Shown here in pieces: positions 41,450 to 45,616 of a stretch of 45,616 nucleotides of DNA (its first letter is position 1; each line of letters starts with the position of its first letter). The position numbers were made by a program, and so were the translations under genes. The notes under the pieces were generated by a model that saw nothing but the letters and a program-made list of their open reading frames with translations, searched no databases and was not told the DNA's origin. The DNA is from Syntrophobacteraceae bacterium (GTDB taxonomy: Bacteria > Desulfobacterota > Syntrophobacteria > Syntrophobacterales > Syntrophobacteraceae). Location of the stretch: positions 1 through 45,616 of the forward strand of contig JARLHP010000120.1 in the NCBI GenBank assembly GCA_031292195.1, written 5' to 3'.

Positions 41450-43172
41450 GCCGCTCCGAATCATCCGGCAAGGCCCGAGCCATTCCATCCTGCCGGATTG
41501 GATCAAGGGATACCGCAAGGAATGGTTGCGCATGGACGTGGTTTCCGGTCTAACGGCCGCGGCCGTGGTTATCCCGAAGGCCATGGCTTACGCAACCATC
41601 GCCGGCCTGCCTGTGCAGGTCGGGCTCTATACGGCGTTTTTGCCGATGCTGATCTATTCGGTATTGGGGACTTCCAGGCCGCTTAGCGTTAGCACCAGCA
41701 CGACGCTTGCTATCTTGACCGCGGCACAACTGGTCCAAATCGTCCCCGATGGTAATCCGGCATCTTTGATCATAACCACGGCGACCCTGACGATTCTGGT
41801 GGGAGCTATTTTGATCGGGGCCCGGCTTCTGAGACTGGGCTTTATCGCCAACTTCATTTCAGACCCGGTGCTCATCGGATTCAAGGGGGGTACGGGGCTG
41901 GTTATTATTTTGGATCAGGTCCCAAAGCTATTGGGTATTCATTTTCACAAGGGCGGCTTTGTTCACGATGTCCTTGCCATTTTTCAGGCCATCCCCCATA
42001 CGTCGTTACCTACCTTGGCGGTCGGCCTATTGATGATAGTCCTGTTGGTCGGGATCGAGCAAAAGATCTCGTGGCTGCCTGCGCCGCTGATCGCAGTGGC
42101 TGCCGGGATCGCTGGTTTTAGCCTGTTTGGATTGCAGGCTCATGGGGTGGAATCGGTCGGGTGGATCCCTCAAAGCTTACCTGCCTTGACTCTCCCGGAC
42201 TTCTCTTTAATTCCGCGCCTCTGGCCCGGCGCCCTGGCTATTGCACTGATGAGTTTCACGGAAACCGTTGCCGCCGGGCGGACCTTTGCAACCAGTGAAG
42301 AGCCGCAGGTTCGACCGAATCAGGAGTTGCTGGCCACCGGACTCGGGAATGCGTTTGGCGCGCTTTTGGGCGCCATGCCCTCGGGGGGCGGCGCCACGCA
42401 GACCGCGGTAAACCGTCTCGCAGGGGCTCGCACGCAGTTGGCCGAGCTTATCACTGCCATGGCCTCGCTGCTGACGATGCTCCTGCTTGCTCCTCTTATC
42501 GGACGTTTGCCGGAAGCCACTCTGGCGGCGGTGGTGATTGTCTACTCCACCGGACTCATCAGGCCGTCGGAGTTCCGCACCCTCCGCGAGGTGCGACAAA
42601 CCGAGTTCTTATGGGCAGTGACCGCTCTGGTCGGTGTCGTTTTGCTTGGGACCCTTGATGGAATTCTTGTCGCTATCGTTGTGTCCCTTGTAGCCCTTGC
42701 GCATCAGGAAACCTCGCCGCCCATTTACGTGCTTGGACGCAAGCCGGGCACCAATGTGTTTCGACCGCTTTCCAGTGAACATCCCGAGGACGAGACCTTT
42801 CCCGGTTTGCTCATAGTTCGGCTTGAAGGCCGTCTGTTCTTCGCCAATGTCGAGTACATTACAGAAAAGCTAAAGCCGCTTGTCGACCGGAAAAAGCCGA
42901 AGGTCTTGATGGTGGATCTCAGCGGGGCGCCGGATTTGGAGTACACCGCTCTCAAGATGTTGATCGAAGCCGAGAAAAAGGAACGCGGACGTGGAGTGGA
43001 ACTCTGGTTGGTGGGGCTCAACCAGGAAGTGCTCTCCGTCATTAGAAGGTCGTCGCTCGGCAAAATTTTGGGGCGAGACCGTATGTACTTCGATCTCGAA
43101 CAGGCGGTCGCCAAATACCTCGAATCTTCTCACTGGTTGGCACCAATCCCCCTACCCTCAGAAGCCGGATGA
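41427..43172 (+). CDS. SulP/SLC26 family anion transporter with STAS domain
   Basis: A 581-residue SulP-family permease. A long membrane domain (about residues 40-430, with VVSGLTAAAVVIPKAMAYATIAGLPV quoted as AVVIPKAMAYATIAGL, the family N-terminal motif) is followed by a cytoplasmic STAS domain (about 455-570, with LLIVRLEGRLFFANVEY and VLMVDLSGAPDLEYTA). Members carry sulfate, bicarbonate or other anions, and the substrate cannot be read here. The GTG at 41427 lies 23 bp inside pyk. The next in-frame ATG (41532) would remove conserved N-terminal residues (LPDWIKGYRKEWLR), so the overlapping start is preferred and implies coupling to pyk. Confidence 0.9.
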   Translation: MFSREATEPLRIIRQGPSHSILPDWIKGYRKEWLRMDVVSGLTAAAVVIPKAMAYATIAGLPVQVGLYTAFLPMLIYSVLGTSRPLSVSTSTTLAILTAAQLVQIVPDGNPASLIITTATLTILVGAILIGARLLRLGFIANFISDPVLIGFKGGTGLVIILDQVPKLLGIHFHKGGFVHDVLAIFQAIPHTSLPTLAVGLLMIVLLVGIEQKISWLPAPLIAVAAGIAGFSLFGLQAHGVESVGWIPQSLPALTLPDFSLIPRLWPGALAIALMSFTETVAAGRTFATSEEPQVRPNQELLATGLGNAFGALLGAMPSGGGATQTAVNRLAGARTQLAELITAMASLLTMLLLAPLIGRLPEATLAAVVIVYSTGLIRPSEFRTLREVRQTEFLWAVTALVGVVLLGTLDGILVAIVVSLVALAHQETSPPIYVLGRKPGTNVFRPLSSEHPEDETFPGLLIVRLEGRLFFANVEYITEKLKPLVDRKKPKVLMVDLSGAPDLEYTALKMLIEAEKKERGRGVELWLVGLNQEVLSVIRRSSLGKILGRDRMYFDLEQAVAKYLESSHWLAPIPLPSEAG

Positions 43173-43258
43173 GAAAGCTGAAAATTCTTTTCCAGCGCTC
43201 ATAGTTCTCTTCTTTGATTTTTCGCCAAATTGATCAAAACAGGATAATTCACACATAA

Positions 43259-43279
43259 ATATGTGGTATTTCCTAAATT
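43259..43279 (+). promoter_or_regulatory. Conserved upstream block of peptide gene 2
   Basis: A 21-bp block ending GGTATTTCCTAAATT, which matches the block before peptide gene 1 almost perfectly over its last 13 bases. It ends exactly 82 nt before the -24 element. Confidence 0.6.
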
Positions 43280-43360
43280 CTTAGGCAAATCAATTCAGAC
43301 AAGCCTTCGGTAATCCTAACTCTTAATTAAAATCAAACATTTAGGAAAAAAATCCTTCTT

Positions 43361-43376
43361 TGGCATCCCTGTTGCT
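43361..43376 (+). promoter_or_regulatory. Sigma-54 promoter of peptide gene 2
   Basis: TGGCAT-N5-TTGCT with the correct -24/-12 spacing, 73 nt before the ATG at 43450. The A-rich TTAGGAAAAA just upstream is shared with the other two peptide promoters. Confidence 0.73.
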
Positions 43377-43449
43377 CAATAAGTAAATCAACTGCGGAAA
43401 ACTGATGCAGAAATACAAAAACCAATAGCTGACAAAGAGGAGAAAGAAA

Positions 43450-43713
43450 ATGAGAAAGATTTTGAGTGGTGCTTTGATTGCGTTGTCGATTATGGGGTTT
43501 GCCCTGGTTTCCGGTATCCCTGCCCCGGCGGTTGCCTCCACTGTGGGTCCGATGTGCTGGGCCGGCTCCTGCCCCGCCATGAGCACGCCGGACGCGGTGC
43601 GCCCCGGTGGCCCGTATGCTTGCGGCATCTCTTCGCCGGCCAACCCCGGCTATTACAATGCCCGCGAGCTTGCCTGCCCTGCCGGCGGCAAACTGGCGGT
43701 CACTGCGAACTAA
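43450..43713 (+). CDS. Small secreted four-cysteine peptide 2
   Basis: An 87-residue paralogue of peptide 1, the same length. The signal peptide MRKILSGALIALSIMGFALV is nearly identical to that of peptide 1, even at DNA level. The predicted mature part begins near residue 29-30 and has four Cys at the same spacing (MCWAGSC, YACG, LACP). Differences are concentrated in the mature part (AMSTPDAVRPGG against DMSKPDALRPSG), so the family is diverging under constraint. GAGGAG-type RBS precedes the ATG at 43450. It follows the SulP gene by 277 bp that holds its own sigma-54 promoter, and is followed by a hairpin. Function unknown; not recognised. Confidence 0.8.
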   Translation: MRKILSGALIALSIMGFALVSGIPAPAVASTVGPMCWAGSCPAMSTPDAVRPGGPYACGISSPANPGYYNARELACPAGGKLAVTAN

Positions 43714-43752
43714 AAAGGGCGACAAATAACACCTGAGTGTCCGTCGCAGTGT

Positions 43753-43797
43753 GAAAGGGATAAGAGAGATGGAGGGTATGACTCGCTTATCCCTTTC
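43753..43797 (+). terminator. Terminator of peptide gene 2
   Basis: 12-bp arms (GAAAGGGATAAG and its complement) around a 21-nt loop, 39 nt after the stop. It is homologous to the hairpin after peptide gene 1 at the same distance. Confidence 0.65.
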
Positions 43798-43892
43798 CCT
43801 ATTTATGAAGGTGTCGATAATTGCAGTTTCCTGCGCGCCCACCGGGCAGTGCGCGATTTCTTCGGTACTTGTCTCAAGGAGTATTTTGACCA

Positions 43893-44153
43893 ATGCCTGT
43901 GTTGTTCATCTCACGAGGAAGCATGTCCGGCGCCTCCCAGGTGGTGGAGTGTCTTCAGAAAAACACCGGGATTAAACGCATCTCGCGCGAGAGCCTGGTC
44001 AAAAGAGCGATGCGCCACGGCGAGACGGCCCGCGAGTTAGTAGAAGGGCTCAACGGCGCTATCGCAAATTATGAGAAGTTCAGCGCATTGCGGTGGCGCT
44101 ACCTGGTGCTGCTGCGACATGCTTTATTGGTGCGGCAAGTTTTGGATTCATAA
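43893..44153 (+). pseudogene. Cytidylate-kinase-like protein, truncated by the fold-back repeat
   Basis: An 86-codon frame starting at ATG 43893 with AAGGAG 10 nt upstream. It begins MPVLFISRGSMSGASQVVECL, quoted in part as LFISRGSMSGASQ, like the P-loop region of cytidylate-kinase-like proteins common in Desulfobacterota, which are roughly 200 or more residues. Next come RISRESLVKRAMR and YEKFSALRWRYLVLL. The reading frame ends inside fold-back repeat copy C, which supplies the TAA, so everything beyond VRQVLDS is lost. The Walker A lysine is not visible in the surviving part. Probably inactive. Confidence 0.55.
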
Positions 44154-44294
44154 CAGGTTACGTTCAAGATTTGCCTGATGGGTTGCGATTTCGTTCCACC
44201 CATCCTACGCCAGCCCGTCGAGAGCCGATGCAGGATGGGTGAAACGAAGTGAAACCCGTCTGTTTGACGCGTCTTGAACGCAACTTCGTATCAG
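44149..44294. repeat. Fold-back repeat, copy C
   Basis: A 146-bp element very similar to copy A, with ends AGGTTACGTTCAAG and CTTGAACGCAACTT. The internal arms CCCATCCTAC and CAGGATGGG are present. It provides the stop codon of the cytidylate-kinase-like frame. The next gene's RBS starts 18 bp after it. Confidence 0.75.
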
Positions 44295-44324
44295 TCTTCT
44301 TCTACATACCCGGGGGAGTTCCCA

Positions 44325-44966
44325 ATGGGCGAGCATGACTTTCACGACCAGATCTCCGCGGCCCTTGACGCGATTCAAACACTGCTGGATCGATCCGTGG
44401 GCTGCCAGGAGGAAATAAAGGATATCCAGAGCAATATCCAGGAACTGGAAAAGGAAGGAACTTCAAATCTTATCGAGTCGGTGACTACAGCCAACACGCT
44501 CGCCGACCAGAGGACCGGCATGGCGCAGGAAAGAACGGCTCGTGTCCGGGAGCAGACCCGCCTGTCGACCAGATCGACCGAACTGGCGACGATTCGTACC
44601 GACCTGGCCCAAGACCGCACTTTGCTCGCCAGTCAGCGCACCGACCTGGCGGCCCTTCGCTCCAACCTCTCCCGGGCCAGGACCAATCAGGCATTGCAGC
44701 GCACCAATATGGCGGCTGATCGCACAACGTTTTCCCGGGTCCGAACCGAATTGTCCCGTGGACGAACATTCCTGGCGCTCGTCAGGACCGGCCTGGCGTT
44801 TCTGTCTTTGAGCGTAGGTTTCTTTCGTTTTTTCGGCCCTTCCTGGTGATCCATCTTCGACGGCCTGATCGCTCTTTTCAGCCTGGCTCTTACAATCGCG
44901 GGCTTTCTGGGCTATCGGCGCACATGGCAAACCATCAAAAATGTGGAACGGGCGCTCATCCCGTGA
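44325..44966 (+). pseudogene. DUF202-like membrane protein with RT-heptad array and in-frame UGA
   Basis: A frame of 213 codons with one internal TGA (44847-44849, codon 175). Residues 1-60 form a coiled-coil-like helix. Residues 61-158 are fourteen heptads of the form xxRTxLA. The last heptads merge into the DUF202-type segment RTFLALVRTGLAFLSL and the first membrane helix, ending GPSW. The family usually has WW here, so TGA sits where a second Trp (TGG) is expected. Beyond the TGA the frame continues with SIFDGLIALFSLALTI, a second helix, and ends at TGA 44964. A one-base nonsense change is likeliest. GGGGGAG lies 6 nt before the ATG. Expression to codon 174 would leave a one-helix protein. 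Confidence 0.7.
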
Positions 44967-45134
44967 TCGGGTTAGGCAGCGGCATGGGGACAATCGTCGG
45001 TAAGCCCGCATGAGGGGAAAAGAGCAGCAGGCCCGGGTCGAAAAAACTCAAACTGGAATTGATCATAAAATCTTCGCGCCAATAGACACTCGGGTTTTCA
45101 CCAATTTGGTCAAGAAACGATATTTCACGAAAAT
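44967..45134. other. Upstream part of the gap before peptide gene 3
   Basis: Part of a 350-bp gap that includes the regulatory elements of peptide gene 3. Base composition becomes AT-rich from about 45060. Frames such as 45010-45258 overlap the promoter elements and have no RBS, so I call none. Confidence 0.4.
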
Positions 45135-45155
45135 ATATATGATATTCCCAACATT
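45135..45155 (+). promoter_or_regulatory. Conserved upstream block of peptide gene 3
   Basis: GATATTCCCAACATT at its 3' end aligns with GGTATTTCCTAAATT of peptide gene 2. It also ends exactly 82 nt before the -24 element. Confidence 0.5.
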
Positions 45156-45236
45156 CCAGCTCGAAGCAATTCAACTTATTGTTTATGTGTCCGTATTATG
45201 CCAAATAATCAGTATGTTAGAAAAACGCTCCTCTTT

Positions 45237-45252
45237 TGGCATCGGTGTTGCT
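45237..45252 (+). promoter_or_regulatory. Sigma-54 promoter of peptide gene 3
   Basis: TGGCAT-N5-TTGCT, 66 nt before the ATG at 45319. The surrounding bases are the same as at peptide gene 1 over TTGGCATCGGTGTTGCTCA. Confidence 0.75.
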
Positions 45253-45318
45253 CAATAACCAGGTAAGTGCCCAAATGAATGCGGAAACACAAACTCAATC
45301 ATCACAAAGGAGAATAAA

Positions 45319-45615
45319 ATGAAAAAGGCATCAGCAACTCTGTTCTTGGTTTTCGCCATGGTCGCCCTTATAGGGCTGACCAGCGCGCCTGCCGGCGCAG
45401 CAACAAGCTCTGTCACCTGCAATCCCGCTTATACGGCTTGGATCGGAGCGCCGGGAAGCGAGGGCGCCGTGTGCTCGACGACCGTTGCCTCTGCCCCGGA
45501 TCCCGCACCGGTCTACTGCAGTTCCTCTTATACGGCTTGGATCGGAGCGCCGGGAAGCGAGGGGGCAACGTGCCGAGGGCTTGTCGCCAGTCACGGGAAT
45601 AATGCCGGAAATTAA
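45319..45615 (+). CDS. Small secreted peptide 3 with internal duplication
   Basis: A 98-residue protein. The signal peptide MKKASATLFLVFAMVALIGL ends near AGAA, and the mature part is about 70 residues. It consists of two copies, 33 residues apart, of the unit C-x3-YTAWIGAPGSEGA-x-C, giving four Cys in all. The two copies are identical over 37 bp of DNA (45428-45464 and 45527-45563), so the duplication is recent or maintained by conversion. AAGGAG stands 6 nt before the ATG. The mature sequence differs from peptides 1 and 2, yet the promoter, upstream block and export signal match theirs. Its stop TAA (45613-45615) lies just inside the window end. Family not recognised. Confidence 0.78.
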   Translation: MKKASATLFLVFAMVALIGLTSAPAGAATSSVTCNPAYTAWIGAPGSEGAVCSTTVASAPDPAPVYCSSSYTAWIGAPGSEGATCRGLVASHGNNAGN

Positions 45616-45616
45616 C

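Noticed and set aside
44847..44849. UGA in the DUF202-like gene as selenocysteine
   Set aside because: A structural Trp, not a Cys, is expected there, and no obvious SECIS-like stem was seen; nonsense change is simpler.
45010..45258. Plus-strand 82-codon frame before peptide gene 3
   Set aside because: It covers the conserved block and sigma-54 promoter, with no RBS.

Overview
The window is high-GC, densely coded DNA from a Gram-negative anaerobe. It most resembles a Desulfobacterota (deltaproteobacterial) lineage of the Syntrophobacter type. The basis is very large PAS-rich hybrid histidine kinases, sigma-54 promoters, fatty-acid/CoA genes, several toxin-antitoxin pairs, and a radical-SAM/selenocysteine RiPP locus of a kind I recall from such organisms. 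This is inference: there is no rRNA or other taxonomic marker here. No tRNA, rRNA or CRISPR array was seen.

Layout. (1) 0.4-8 kb, minus strand: a five-gene overlapping operon starting from a TTGAAC/TATAAT promoter. Its order is a KptA-like RNA 2'-phosphotransferase, bifunctional PutA, a GHKL-plus-GNAT-like protein, a HisC-like aminotransferase and an MFS transporter. (2) 8.3-16.9 kb, plus strand: a hybrid histidine kinase, a repeat-rich gap, a left-handed beta-helix protein, a BaiN/HI0933-type flavoprotein and YciH/SUI1; uup lies opposite. (3) 18.9-20.9 kb: the most exciting locus, a selenopeptide RiPP system. A short peptide gene with two in-frame UGA codons (core S-U-S-S-U-S-G) has a near-consensus sigma-70 promoter, a strong RBS and a hairpin just after the UGAs. 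The radical SAM/SPASM maturase SbtM follows directly. (4) 21-23.1 kb: three toxin-antitoxin modules (hicAB with a nonsense-mutated hicA, vapBC, parE plus antitoxin). (5) 23.4-27.3 kb: a second hybrid histidine kinase. (6) 27.3-30.5 kb: a gene graveyard with a dead REP-associated transposase, a perfect 54-bp palindrome, the first 43 codons of a thiamine-diphosphate decarboxylase-like gene, an intact enoyl-CoA hydratase, the tail of a CaiB/BaiF CoA-transferase abutting a 3'-truncated NADH dehydrogenase, and a short membrane-protein stub.

(7) 31-34.9 kb, plus strand: a secreted histidine-phosphatase-like protein, then a 3-hydroxyacyl-CoA dehydrogenase and two SDR genes, consistent with acyl-CoA metabolism. 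(8) 36.2-43.2 kb, plus strand: class II fructose-bisphosphate aldolase, glycogen phosphorylase, pyruvate kinase and a SulP transporter, a glycogen-to-pyruvate cluster. (9) Between and after these lie three small secreted four-cysteine peptide genes (35.6, 43.5 and 45.3 kb). Each has a sigma-54 -24/-12 element, and each has a conserved upstream block ending exactly 82 nt before the -24 element. They look like one co-regulated family of exported peptides.

A fold-back repeat family of about 95-146 bp (13.3, 35.2 and 44.2 kb, plus a single end at 21.7 kb) is scattered through the window and abuts truncated genes. A DUF202-like protein at 44.3 kb carries fourteen RT-heptads and an in-frame UGA where a Trp codon is expected.
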